Positions 1 through 7,385 of a stretch of 19,776 nucleotides of DNA are shown piece after piece. The first letter of the stretch is position 1. Each line of letters starts with the position of its first letter. The notes below the pieces were generated by a model, which saw only the letters and a program-made list of their open reading frames with translations, had not been told where the DNA came from and made no database searches. The DNA is from Eubacterium sp. (GTDB lineage Bacteria > Bacillota > Clostridia > Lachnospirales > Lachnospiraceae): positions 45,292-65,067 of the forward strand of contig DNFT01000067.1 in assembly GCA_003486385.1 (NCBI GenBank), read 5' to 3'. The translations under genes were made by a program, and so were the position numbers.

Positions 1-863
1 CTCTCTGCCATCAGCAGGGCAATCTCGTTTTCATTTATTCCAACCATTGCCTCACCTAGGTCTGCCGATAGCTCAGCTATAAGCCCGGCATCGGTGTAGT
101 TGGTGACAGCCTGGACAATCGCAGCGGCACGTTTCGCAGGATTTCCTGACTTGAATATTCCTGAGCCGACGAACACACCTTCTGCACCGAGCTGCATCAT
201 AAGCGCTGCATCGGCAGGGGTTGCGACACCGCCGGCGGCAAAGTTTACAACAGGGAGTCTGCCGTGGTCATGGACATATCTGACAAGCTCAACAGGAACC
301 TGCAGCTGCTTGGCAGCCTCGTATAACTCATCATCGCGCAGGTTCTGGACACGACGTATTTCGGCGTTCATGGCTCTCATGTGGCGAACTGCCTGAACCA
401 CGTCGCCGGTTCCCGGCTCGCCCTTGGTCCTAATCATCGAGGCTCCCTCGCTTATGCGTCTTAGTGCCTCGCCCAGGTCGCGCGCACCGCAGACAAACGG
501 AACCTTGAACTGTGTCTTGTCGATATGGTACACATCGTCAGCAGGGGAGAGAACCTCGCTCTCGTCTATGTAGTCAATCTCTATGGCTTCGAGTATCTGA
601 GCCTCGACAAAGTGTCCGATACGGCATTTTGCCATGACAGGAATAGACACTGCCTCCTGAATACCTTTAATCATCTTAGGGTCGCTCATTCTTGATACGC
701 CGCCGGCGGCTCTTATATCTGCCGGAATCCGCTCAAGTGCCATTACCGCACAGGCACCTGCTTCCTGTGCAATCTTAGCCTGCTCCGGTGTGGTCACATC
801 CATGATTACACCGCCCTTTAACATCTGTGCCAGTTCCTTGTTGAGTTCATATCTTGTTGCCAT
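1..863 (-). CDS. pdxS: Pyridoxal 5'-phosphate synthase subunit PdxS (3' end cut by window edge)
   Basis: Synthase subunit of the DXP-independent vitamin B6 pathway. It builds PLP from ribose 5-phosphate, glyceraldehyde 3-phosphate and ammonia delivered by the glutaminase PdxT. Reading the minus strand from the ATG at 863 gives 287 uninterrupted codons. The (beta/alpha)8-barrel landmarks are present: Asp22 in VIMDVTTPEQA, the substrate Schiff-base lysine Lys79 in PVMAKCRIGHF, and Lys147 in IRTKGEPGTGD. The family is about 290-295 residues, so only the last few codons lie off the left edge. The start is supported by GGAG (870-873) six bases upstream. The partner pdxT would be expected just beyond position 1, but this cannot be seen. 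The leader has a weak dyad (CAGTCC/GGACTG, about 885-910) of unknown meaning. Identification is secure from the motifs. Confidence 0.97.
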   Translation of the reverse strand, partial: MATRYELNKELAQMLKGGVIMDVTTPEQAKIAQEAGACAVMALERIPADIRAAGGVSRMSDPKMIKGIQEAVSIPVMAKCRIGHFVEAQILEAIEIDYIDESEVLSPADDVYHIDKTQFKVPFVCGARDLGEALRRISEGASMIRTKGEPGTGDVVQAVRHMRAMNAEIRRVQNLRDDELYEAAKQLQVPVELVRYVHDHGRLPVVNFAAGGVATPADAALMMQLGAEGVFVGSGIFKSGNPAKRAAAIVQAVTNYTDAGLIAELSADLGEAMVGINENEIALLMAE

Positions 864-1074
864 GGTAATCTCCGTTTCCGGACAGTCCGCCTTATTGCGT
901 AGGGACTGCCGCTGATTTTTATTTTGTGTTTTGTCATGTAATGCGCCGCTTCATGAATTTAGCGTTATGATACAGTAAAGATGGCTTGATTAAAACATCC
1001 AGTTTGAATAAAAATAAGCAGTCCAGTTGTGCAGAGCATGGAAAAATAACAATAAAGAGTCTGCAGGCTTTGAT

Positions 1075-1105
1075 GTAAAGTGGACATTCGCAATCCGCTT
1101 TCGCT
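1075..1105 (+). repeat. Terminal 31-bp fragment of the dispersed inverted-repeat family
   Basis: Starts with GTAAAG and matches the outermost 31 bases of the 164-bp repeat at 15904-16067 (read on the minus strand) in 30 of 31 positions. The match stops abruptly after CGCTTTCGCT. The left copy at 14942 starts at the same GTAAAG boundary, which supports this as a real element end. Seen directly by alignment within the window. Confidence 0.8.
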
Positions 1106-1136
1106 TAAAGTTTAAGTGGAGGATAAGATACTTATG

Positions 1137-1145
1137 TGTTATAAT
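1137..1145 (+). promoter_or_regulatory. Extended -10 promoter for the CHR transporter pair
   Basis: TGTTATAAT is a perfect TG-N-TATAAT extended -10 box. No acceptable -35 hexamer lies 16-18 bases upstream, which is compatible with an extended -10 promoter. It would give a leader of roughly 90 nt that includes the second repeat fragment (1155-1170). Motif seen; function inferred. Confidence 0.45.
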
Positions 1146-1154
1146 TATTCTAAA

Positions 1155-1170
1155 ACATTCGTAATCCGCT
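1155..1170 (+). repeat. Second, degenerate fragment of the same repeat
   Basis: Sixteen bases (ACATTCGTAATCCGCT) match the repeat core ACATTCGCAATCCGCT with one difference, in the same orientation and 71 bp after the corresponding point of the copy at 1075-1105. It lies in the presumed leader of the CHR genes. Confidence 0.5.
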
Positions 1171-1244
1171 GCTTCCACATGTTTTGCGGGTTCCAGGTTT
1201 AAATGCCTGATCGTGCAGGCGGCAATGGCGGAATGGAGATTAAA

Positions 1245-1847
1245 ATGAAAAAGCTGATACAATTATTTCTCACGTTTCTGAAAATAGGTGCATTCACCTT
1301 TGGCGGTGGCTATGCGATGATTGCGCTTTTAGAAAATGAGTTTATCGAAAAAAAGAAGTGGATTGACAGAGAAGAATTTTTGAACATGGTGGCGATTGCG
1401 GAGTCGACACCGGGACCCGTGGCAGTCAACAGTGCGACCTATCTGGGCTACAGAGTGGGCGGTGTCGCGGGAGCCGCGCTGTCAACGCTTGCCGTGAGCA
1501 TACCTTCGTTTGTGATAATATATCTGATATCGCTTTTCTTTGATAAGTTTTTAAGTCTGACCTATGTGGCGTATGCGTTCAAGGGGATACAGGTGTGCGT
1601 CGTGTACCTCATCGCGTCTGCCGGTGTGAGAATGTTCAAGGGACTTGAGAAAAACGTGTTCAACTATGTGATTTTGGGATTAGTGATTGTCGTGATGACG
1701 GTGTTTTCGATAACGGCAGTGTCGTTCTCGTCAATATTCTATATTGTGATAAGCGGCGTAGCAGGCTGGGCTGTGTACATGCTTCGAAAGTATGTGGGTA
1801 ATTCCGGTAAAATATGTTCTGACACAGATGAAAAGCATAAAATTTGA
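1245..1847 (+). CDS. Chromate transporter family protein, half-size subunit 1
   Basis: A 200-residue membrane protein made of one CHR (chromate transporter) domain. Full-length ChrA has two such domains; Firmicutes often encode them as two adjacent genes, as here. Family signatures are the N-terminal FTFGGGYAMI and AIAESTPGPVAVN, followed by several hydrophobic segments (about residues 70-100, 110-130, 140-185). ATG 1245 was chosen over the upstream in-frame ATG 1203 because GGAG (1235-1238) lies six bases before it and the family starts with MKK-type residues. The second subunit begins 70 nt after the stop codon. Substrate is uncertain: the family name comes from chromate efflux in proteobacteria, and the physiological substrate in anaerobes is not established. 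Membrane location is inferred. Confidence 0.9.
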   Translation: MKKLIQLFLTFLKIGAFTFGGGYAMIALLENEFIEKKKWIDREEFLNMVAIAESTPGPVAVNSATYLGYRVGGVAGAALSTLAVSIPSFVIIYLISLFFDKFLSLTYVAYAFKGIQVCVVYLIASAGVRMFKGLEKNVFNYVILGLVIVVMTVFSITAVSFSSIFYIVISGVAGWAVYMLRKYVGNSGKICSDTDEKHKI

Positions 1848-1903
1848 AAATAAAATTTTCAAACTATTTATTGGTGGCAGTACTGCAAGAAATGCTTGCA
1901 GTA
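1843..1903 (+). promoter_or_regulatory. Two stem-loops between the CHR genes
   Basis: The first has 9-bp AT-rich arms (TTTGAAAAT 1843-1851 and ATTTTCAAA 1855-1863) and overlaps the stop codon of the first gene. The second has 9-bp arms (TACTGCAAG 1881-1889 and CTTGCAGTA 1895-1903) and ends three bases before the GGAGG (1907-1911) of the second gene. They could tune mRNA processing or relative translation of the two subunits. The pairing is seen; the role is inferred. Confidence 0.45.
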
Positions 1904-1917
1904 TGCGGAGGTATAAA

Positions 1918-2490
1918 ATGATATATATTGAACTTTTTCTGAATTTTCTTGTTATCGGTGCGGTTTCCTTTGGCGGTGGCTACGGCATGATTTCGCTTGT
2001 CAGGGAGACGGTTTTGTCAAGGGGGTGGCTTACCGAGAGCGAATTTATGAGCTTTATTGCCGTATCGGAGTCAACGCCGGGACCGCTCGCGGTGAATATG
2101 GCGACTTTTATCGGTTCTTCGCAGGGGGGAATGTTAGGTGCGTTTATGGCAACTCTCGGAGTTGTGCTGCCGTCATTTGTCATAATACTAATCATTGCCG
2201 CTGTGCTGAAAAATCTCCTGAAATATGCAGGTGTGAATGCGGTTCTGTCCGGAATACGGCCATGTATAGTCGCCATGATAATCGCGACGGCAATCAGTAT
2301 GGGGCTTAACACTCTGCTTGGTTTTGCGGATTACACAAGCAGCATAGTGCCTGATTTAAGGTCAATAATAATATTTATGATACTTTTTGCAGTATCTTTT
2401 TTGCTGAAAAAAATATGGAAAAAGAAGTTGTCGCCAATTCTTATGATTGTGCTGTCGGCAGTGCTCGGGATAGTGTTCTGGGGCTTTTGA
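1918..2490 (+). CDS. Chromate transporter family protein, half-size subunit 2
   Basis: A 190-residue CHR-domain membrane protein, paralogous to the preceding gene. It repeats the signatures VSFGGGYGMI and AVSESTPGPLAVN, then alternates hydrophobic segments with a basic stretch (KKIWKKK) before the last membrane helix. It ends in FWGF. ATG 1918 is preferred over the longer open frame from 1792, since GGAGG (1907-1911) is six bases upstream and the upstream extension reads through the end of subunit 1 without family resemblance. It probably forms a heterodimeric transporter with subunit 1 from one transcript. No terminator was seen after it. Confidence 0.9.
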   Translation: MIYIELFLNFLVIGAVSFGGGYGMISLVRETVLSRGWLTESEFMSFIAVSESTPGPLAVNMATFIGSSQGGMLGAFMATLGVVLPSFVIILIIAAVLKNLLKYAGVNAVLSGIRPCIVAMIIATAISMGLNTLLGFADYTSSIVPDLRSIIIFMILFAVSFLLKKIWKKKLSPILMIVLSAVLGIVFWGF

Positions 2491-2631
2491 GAAAATCTTT
2501 AAAAGGTTGTTGATGCGGACAATTATACCGTAACCGAGGTCACGACTTTTGGGAGAAGCTTAGTTGTTCTTAGGACTCTGCTCATCACACAGCCACAGAC
2601 GGCATGGATGCCAGCTGAGTTGTAAACAGTC
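2491..2631. other. Non-coding gap, probable regulator decay zone
   Basis: No promoter, terminator or intact frame was found here. If the next feature is a decayed response regulator, its receiver domain should have been encoded in this stretch, but nothing recognisable remains in any frame. Confidence 0.4.
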
Positions 2632-2898
2632 ATGGATGGCTGGAAGCCCGTCAAAAAGGAGAAGCTGTTCGAGGTGCTTGACAGGGCGGCAGAGAAGCTA
2701 TCAAAGAATGAAAAGGTAATAGATATAGAACTTGCGGGCGAGCTGGTCCGTGTGCCTGTATACCGTATAAGATACGCGGACATGCTGGAAAACTATGTGA
2801 CAATCCATGCCGCACAGGATTACACCTTTAAAATGATGCTCGGTGACCTGCAAAATGAGCTTGACGACGGTACGGAGATACTTCTGCCGCAGGTGTGA
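2632..2898 (+). pseudogene. LytTR-type response regulator remnant
   Basis: The 88-residue frame reads like the middle of a LytTR response regulator. WKPVKKEKLFEVLDRAAEKL resembles the end of a receiver domain (the conserved Lys-Pro plus final helix). It is followed by a LytTR start with the typical I-x-Y-A-x-x-x-N-Y-V-x-I-H pattern (IRYADMLENYVTIH) and a basic/acidic helix (MMLGDLQNELDDG). The receiver domain proper and the second half of LytTR (the region normally containing R-V-H-R/K-S-Y) are missing; a stop follows LLPQV. No good ribosome binding site precedes the ATG. I infer a pseudogene truncated at both ends; a short functional LytTR-like protein is less likely. The family call is by pattern only. 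Confidence 0.5.
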
Positions 2899-2922
2899 GG
2901 GACTAATTATGTAAATTACAAG

Positions 2923-2951
2923 TTGTCTTTTTTACAACCATCGTTTATAAT
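2923..2951 (+). promoter_or_regulatory. Promoter for the Rpn-type nuclease gene
   Basis: A -35 box TTGTCT (2923-2928, 4 of 6) and a perfect -10 TATAAT (2946-2951) are separated by 17 bases. Transcription would start near 2958 and give a 50-nt leader that contains the hairpin at 2971-2997. Confidence 0.6.
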
Positions 2952-2970
2952 GGTATCAGGCTTGGGGGAG

Positions 2971-2997
2971 CCTTTGTGTGTTTGTGTCATACAAAGG
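2971..2997 (+). promoter_or_regulatory. Hairpin partly covering the nuclease ribosome binding site
   Basis: Arms CCTTTGTGTG (2971-2980) and CATACAAAGG (2988-2997) pair over 10 bp with a single G-U and a 7-base loop. The final GG of the right arm is the start of the Shine-Dalgarno GGGAGG (2996-3001). This fits translational damping of a potentially harmful nuclease; pairing is seen, the effect is inferred. Confidence 0.5.
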
Positions 2998-3007
2998 GAG
3001 GGCTTTT

Positions 3008-4027
3008 TTGAAAACAGAATTAAGCAATGCGATGGCGGTAGCGGGGGATAAGGCACAGTATGATATTCGAGCTAAGCGGCTGCTGGCACAGAAGAGTATT
3101 TTGGCGCGTATTCTTTTAAAGACGGTTGATGCGTTTAAGGGAATGAGCCCCGAAGATGTGGCGGATAGCATTGAGGGCGAGCCTGTGATCGGAATGGTGC
3201 CGATTGAGCCAGGAAGTACTAATGCTGAGAGGACTGACGGTTCGGTACAGAGAATCAGAGGGTTCAACACGGAGAACTCGGAAATTAACGAGGGAATGAT
3301 AAGATTTGATATTGTTTTTTATGTGAGGTTACCGTTTGGCAATGTACATATAAAAGATAATGTCAGATTGACAGAAAATGAGACAAATCATAAACTGACA
3401 CAGATTATCGTGAATGTCGAGGCACAGAAGGATGAACCTGCCGCATATAAGATATTGAACAGGTCAATCTTTTATGTGAGCCGTCTCGTGTCATCGCAAA
3501 AGGAAAGAGATTTTGTTAATTCCAATTACGACGATATTAAGCAGGTTTACAGCATTTGGATATGTATGAACATGAAGTGCAACAGTATGAGTCATATCCA
3601 TCTTACCAAGGACGAGATGCTTGAGCCGTATGAATGGAAGGGCAATATTAATCTGCTCAACATTATCCTTATAGGAATTACGGATGAGCTTCCCGTACAC
3701 GATGAGAGATATGAGCTTCATCGCCTGATAGGGGCACTTCTGTCAAGCAGTATTGAGCTTGATGAGAAGCTTGAGATAATGGAAAAGGAATATAATCTTC
3801 CGCTTAACAGTGATTTCAGAAGGGATGTGAATGTTATGTGTAATCTCAGTGATGGCATTGAGGAAAAGGCAGCAGAGAAAGCGACAGAGAAAACGACGAG
3901 AGAAATAAATGAAAAAGTTATTAAAAACATGCACAAAAATGGTTACACAGCCGCACAGATAGCTGAGATTGTTGAGGTGAGTGAGTCGGAGGTTGAGGCG
4001 GTTATAAAGGAGTGCAAAATAGTTTAG
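3008..4027 (+). CDS. Rpn/PD-(D/E)XK nuclease family protein (recombination-promoting nuclease-like)
   Basis: A 339-residue protein of the PDDEXK_2/Rpn type, often annotated as a nuclease-family transposase. The nuclease core shows Asp101 in IRFDIVFYV and Glu138-x-Gln140 in NVEAQKDEP, the usual ExQ variant of the E-x-K motif, followed by NRSIFYVSRLVSSQ. After an alpha-helical middle region, residues 284-305 are rich in Lys, Glu and Thr, and the C-terminus (about 308-336, NGYTAAQIAEIVEVSESEVE) resembles a helix-turn-helix. The start is taken as TTG 3008: GGAGG (2997-3001) lies six bases before it and the MKTELSNA start suits the family. The GTG at 2978 would have no binding site. The gene has its own promoter and no partner. 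Rpn proteins are linked to RecA-independent recombination or phage defence; which applies here is unknown. Confidence 0.8.
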   Translation: MKTELSNAMAVAGDKAQYDIRAKRLLAQKSILARILLKTVDAFKGMSPEDVADSIEGEPVIGMVPIEPGSTNAERTDGSVQRIRGFNTENSEINEGMIRFDIVFYVRLPFGNVHIKDNVRLTENETNHKLTQIIVNVEAQKDEPAAYKILNRSIFYVSRLVSSQKERDFVNSNYDDIKQVYSIWICMNMKCNSMSHIHLTKDEMLEPYEWKGNINLLNIILIGITDELPVHDERYELHRLIGALLSSSIELDEKLEIMEKEYNLPLNSDFRRDVNVMCNLSDGIEEKAAEKATEKTTREINEKVIKNMHKNGYTAAQIAEIVEVSESEVEAVIKECKIV

Positions 4028-4053
4028 AAAAATATAATAAGTCATAACTAATT

Positions 4054-4086
4054 GTGGTTGCATATTTCTAACCACGGTGCTATATT
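4054..4086 (+). promoter_or_regulatory. Promoter with overlapping dyad for the ABC exporter operon
   Basis: A -35-like TTGCAT (4058-4063) and a -10 TATATT (4081-4086) are spaced by 17 bases. The inverted repeat GTGGTT (4054-4059)/AACCAC (4070-4075) with a 10-base centre covers the -35 and spacer, where a dimeric repressor would block polymerase. No regulator gene is adjacent. The operator role is inferred. Confidence 0.4.
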
Positions 4087-4123
4087 CATGTTGTAAAGCA
4101 ATAACATGAAGGAGGAGATTACT

Positions 4124-4828
4124 GTGGCTAAGATAGTTGAACTTAAAGATGTTACCAAGGTATACAAGACAGGGGAGCGTGAGTTTCGCGCGCTTGACGG
4201 AGTTGATTTGAGTATTGAGAAGGGAAAGTTCGTTGTCATACTCGGTCCGTCGGGAGCGGGCAAATCCACGCTCCTCAATTTAATTGGCGGAATGGATATT
4301 CCGACAACAGGACAGGTGATTGTAGATGGCGAGGATATTTCAAAATATAATGAGGACAAATTGAGCCGCTACAGAGCAGCGACAGTGGGCTTCATTTTTC
4401 AGTTTTATAATATACTGCCGACACTCACGGTGCTTGAGAATGTGGAGCTTGTGAAGGATATAGTGAGGAATCCGCTTGATGCACATGAAGCACTCGCGAA
4501 GGTCGGACTCACGGAGCACGAGAATAAGTTCCCGAACCAGCTCTCAGGAGGCGAGCAGCAGAGAATCTCAATCGCGAGAGCGGTTGCTAAGAATCCGAAG
4601 GTGCTTCTGTGCGATGAGCCGACGGGTGCCCTTGATTCCGCAACCGGAGTTGAGGTATTGAAGCTTCTCATGGAGCAGTGCAGAAAGGGAGAAAATACGG
4701 TTATCATTGTTACTCATAACAGCCTGATTGCTGACATTGCAGACATTGTGGTGCGCGTAAAGAACGGAAAAATCAAGTCTGTTGTCGATAACCCTTCACC
4801 GAAGAATATCGAGGAGGTGGAGTGGTAA
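4124..4828 (+). CDS. ABC transporter ATP-binding protein, MacB/LolD-like
   Basis: A 234-residue ATPase subunit that powers the FtsX-type permease encoded next. It has every ABC motif: Walker A GPSGAGKST (41-49), Q-loop Gln93 in FIFQFYNILPTLT, signature LSGGEQQR (140-147), Walker B VLLCDEPTGALD (160-171) and the switch histidine His198 in VIIVTHN. The Q-loop region and the TGALD sequence are typical of the MacB/LolD/BceA branch, which works by mechanotransmission rather than a classical transport channel. Start is GTG 4124, with GGAGG (4111-4115) eight bases upstream; the in-frame ATG 4106 includes the binding site itself and has none before it. The stop overlaps the permease start by one base (TAATG), so the two are translationally coupled. 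Substrate unknown. Confidence 0.93.
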   Translation: MAKIVELKDVTKVYKTGEREFRALDGVDLSIEKGKFVVILGPSGAGKSTLLNLIGGMDIPTTGQVIVDGEDISKYNEDKLSRYRAATVGFIFQFYNILPTLTVLENVELVKDIVRNPLDAHEALAKVGLTEHENKFPNQLSGGEQQRISIARAVAKNPKVLLCDEPTGALDSATGVEVLKLLMEQCRKGENTVIIVTHNSLIADIADIVVRVKNGKIKSVVDNPSPKNIEEVEW

Positions 4829-7224
4829 TGCTTAGAAAAAAGATGATTAGGGATATATGGAAGAATTTCTCTTCTTTTATCACTATATTTATAATGACCT
4901 TCCTCGGTGTGTTCGTATTTTCGGGAATCCATGCCTACATGGATGGTATGGATTACAGTGGGCAGAGATACTATGAGGAGAATAATCTTCAGGATTTGTG
5001 GATGCTAGGGGAGAACTTTTCTGATGAGGACATGGAGGATATTCTTGCCACCGACGGTGTGAAGGATGCAGAGCGCGCACTGGTTATCAATACCGATTTG
5101 AAAAATTATAAGGATGTTGTGCTTGAGACGAATTTTGTTGAGAGCAAGAATATCTCGAGCATGCATGTGGTTGACGGAGAGGGCTTTGATTATGACAGCG
5201 ACGGAATGTGGATTGACAGCTACCTTGCGGACAATCTCGGCATCAAGGTCGGCGATGAGCTGACGCTCGCATACAAGGACTATGAGATTACAGGCAGGGT
5301 GGCGGGGCTTGTGAACACTCCCGACCATGTCTACTCAATCAAGGATGAGTCGGCGATTTTCCCGACACATGATGACTACGGCTATGTGTATTTGTCCATG
5401 AGGTCGTTCCCTGAGGATTACATAAAGGATGAACTTAAGGCTGCCGCTGCCGAAAAGCTTGGCATGAATGCAGGGGATGTGACGGATGAAATATTCGACA
5501 TGGCTTTTCCTGATTACAGGGCAGGTGATTACTATGTGTATAATTATGCCTACGTCACATTGAAGGACGATGCTGATGAGCAGGCTGTAAAGGCACTTTT
5601 ACAGAACAATATCAAGTCGGCGGTGGCTGTGACGGGAAGAGATGCGAGTGCGTCGGTGGAGGCTTATCAGAGTGAGGTTGAGGAGGGTGCAAGCTATTCG
5701 GGGATATTTACCTTCCTGTTTCTTTTCATAGCGGTGCTCTCGGTTGTCACGACAATGCATCGTTTTGTCAAGAAACAGAGGACACAGATAGGAACCCTGA
5801 AGGCACTTGGCTTCAGCAGAAAAAGGATAGAGAGACATTATCTGGGCTACGGGTTTTATGTGAGTGTCATCGCCGCAATTCTGGGGCTGATTGGCGGAAG
5901 ATTCATTATAGGAAATATTTTTGTAAATATGGAGGCAAGCTATTTTGAAGTGCCGGATATGGTTGTAGTCACAAAACCGATTGTCTATGCTGTGGCGGCA
6001 GGAGTTGTGCTGTTAGTCACGGCAGCTACATATTTCACCTGCCACGGGCTTTTGAAGGAGTCGGCTGCACAGACGCTGAGACTTGAGGTGCCGAAGGTGA
6101 AGGCAGGCGAGTTAAAGCCTGCCGGAAGCTTTGCAAAGAGATTTTCAGTGGGTGTGCGCTGGAATCTGCGCGATATCGGAAGAAACAAGGGAAGAACGAT
6201 AACCGGTATTGTGGGAATCGTGGGCTGTACGATGCTTATAGTCTGTGCTTTTGGCATGAGGGACACAATTAAGTTCTTTATAAAGTGGCAGTTTGAAGAT
6301 TTATATAATTTTGAGTATAAGCTTGATGTGGAGAGTACAATATCTGATGAGGCGTATAAGGAGCTGACAGACAGATACGGTGATGCGACGAGCATGACGC
6401 TTGCCGTCGAGGCTTTTGATGCGTCGGGAAATACCTCAACCAGACAGATTGTCGTGGCGGATGCAGGAGATAAGGTGAGATATACCGACCATAAGGCAAG
6501 AGACTTCGAGCTGTCAGATGACGGAATATATGTATCGGAAAAGCTATTGTCAATCCTTGGCTTAAAGGTTGGGGATAATGTGAGCTGGTCGGTGTACGGC
6601 GAGGAAAAAACATATACAACCAGGATTGCCGGAACCTTCCGGGAGCCGCAGGGACAGAAGCTTGCGATGACAAGAGCCTATGCACAGAGCATCGGCATTG
6701 AATACAAGGCGGACTGCATTTATACAGATCAAGATTTAAGTGAAGTAAAAAATATCGCAGGGGTATCGCTCATAACCGGAATTGCTGCCCTGAAGGACGG
6801 AATGATGTCCATGATCAGCATGATGGACACGGTTATATTGCTGCTTATGGTGGTATCCGTAATTCTTGCTGTTGTGATTATCTACAATCTCGGAATATTG
6901 TCCTTCTCCGAGAAGCAGTACCAGTTCGCAACCATGAAGGTGTTGGGCTTCAGAAGCAGGCAGATAAGAAGGATATATGTCATGCAGAATCTCTGGGTCT
7001 GCGTCGTGGCAGTCATAATCGGACTTCCTCTCGGCGAGTACATGACAGCACTTATCTACAAGCTGGCGATGGGTGATAACTATGATATGCTGGTCCGTGT
7101 GGAGCCAATCACCTATGTTGTCGGTGCCGCAGGCGTGTTCGCGGTGGCTTATCTGGTAAATCTCCTGCTTGGGCGCAAGGTAAAGACAATCGATATGGTT
7201 ACGAGCCTGAAGGCAAATGAGTAG
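4828..7224 (+). CDS. FtsX-like ABC transporter permease, two-domain
   Basis: A 798-residue membrane protein with two MacB/FtsX modules in tandem. Hydrophobic segments are near residues 15-37, 290-312, 340-360, 385-405, 456-478, 666-690, 718-740 and 762-785, giving 8 predicted helices. Large extracytoplasmic regions lie at about 40-285 and 480-660. The FtsX coupling motif occurs twice, as IGTLKALGFSRKRI and FATMKVLGFRSRQI. It partners the ATPase upstream, whose stop codon overlaps its ATG; GGAGG (4813-4817) lies 10 bases upstream within that gene. Such exporters move peptides, lipoproteins or antibiotics, or serve as sensors. No two-component system is adjacent to suggest a Bce-type role, so the substrate cannot be named. 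No terminator was seen; the hairpin at 7298-7349 follows. Confidence 0.9.
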   Translation: MLRKKMIRDIWKNFSSFITIFIMTFLGVFVFSGIHAYMDGMDYSGQRYYEENNLQDLWMLGENFSDEDMEDILATDGVKDAERALVINTDLKNYKDVVLETNFVESKNISSMHVVDGEGFDYDSDGMWIDSYLADNLGIKVGDELTLAYKDYEITGRVAGLVNTPDHVYSIKDESAIFPTHDDYGYVYLSMRSFPEDYIKDELKAAAAEKLGMNAGDVTDEIFDMAFPDYRAGDYYVYNYAYVTLKDDADEQAVKALLQNNIKSAVAVTGRDASASVEAYQSEVEEGASYSGIFTFLFLFIAVLSVVTTMHRFVKKQRTQIGTLKALGFSRKRIERHYLGYGFYVSVIAAILGLIGGRFIIGNIFVNMEASYFEVPDMVVVTKPIVYAVAAGVVLLVTAATYFTCHGLLKESAAQTLRLEVPKVKAGELKPAGSFAKRFSVGVRWNLRDIGRNKGRTITGIVGIVGCTMLIVCAFGMRDTIKFFIKWQFEDLYNFEYKLDVESTISDEAYKELTDRYGDATSMTLAVEAFDASGNTSTRQIVVADAGDKVRYTDHKARDFELSDDGIYVSEKLLSILGLKVGDNVSWSVYGEEKTYTTRIAGTFREPQGQKLAMTRAYAQSIGIEYKADCIYTDQDLSEVKNIAGVSLITGIAALKDGMMSMISMMDTVILLLMVVSVILAVVIIYNLGILSFSEKQYQFATMKVLGFRSRQIRRIYVMQNLWVCVVAVIIGLPLGEYMTALIYKLAMGDNYDMLVRVEPITYVVGAAGVFAVAYLVNLLLGRKVKTIDMVTSLKANE

Positions 7225-7297
7225 AAAAAGTGCGGATAGAAATTAAGTGAAGTGATAATATGTTTTTAAATATGTTATTTCAAATTACTATAGCTGT

Positions 7298-7349
7298 GTT
7301 ATAATGATATGAGGGGCAAAATATCTTTTGACCCTCATATCGTTATAAT
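7298..7349. repeat. 52-nt near-perfect hairpin before the chemoreceptor gene
   Basis: Outer arms 7298-7315 and 7332-7349 pair over 18 bp (two G-T pairs, one at each end of the TATAAT-containing segment). After one mismatch, five more pairs (CAAAA/TTTTG) close a 4-base loop. Both arms contain GTTATAAT, so the first TATAAT (7300-7305) could also be a -10 box, though no good -35 precedes it. The 3' flank is AATAAAA rather than a T-run, so it is not a normal intrinsic terminator in the plus direction. It could be a miniature palindromic element, an mRNA-end protector or a leader structure for the next gene. Confidence 0.6.
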
Positions 7350-7385
7350 AAAAGCAGCGTAAGGATTATGGACAGGGGGGTAAAT

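Larger units (their letters stand above)
864..1244. other. Divergent intergenic region between pdxS and the CHR genes
   Basis: This 381-nt stretch contains no convincing gene; the minus-strand open frame at 990-1262 has no coding character. It must hold the pdxS promoter, but no good -35/-10 pair was found on the minus strand. On the plus strand it carries two fragments of a dispersed repeat (1075-1105 and 1155-1170) and a likely extended -10 promoter (1137-1145), all listed separately. Confidence 0.6.

Noticed and set aside
990..1262. Minus-strand 90-residue gene in the pdxS-CHR gap
   Set aside because: No ribosome binding site, overlaps the CHR start, and low-complexity translation over repeat fragments.
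6278..6685. Long minus-strand frames inside the ABC permease and chemoreceptor genes
   Set aside because: These are shadows of strongly supported genes on the other strand and have no starts with binding sites.
7298..7349. Ordinary intrinsic terminator of the ABC operon
   Set aside because: The stem is long, but the plus-strand flank is AATAAAA, not a T-run, and the 5' flank gives no T-run on the minus strand.
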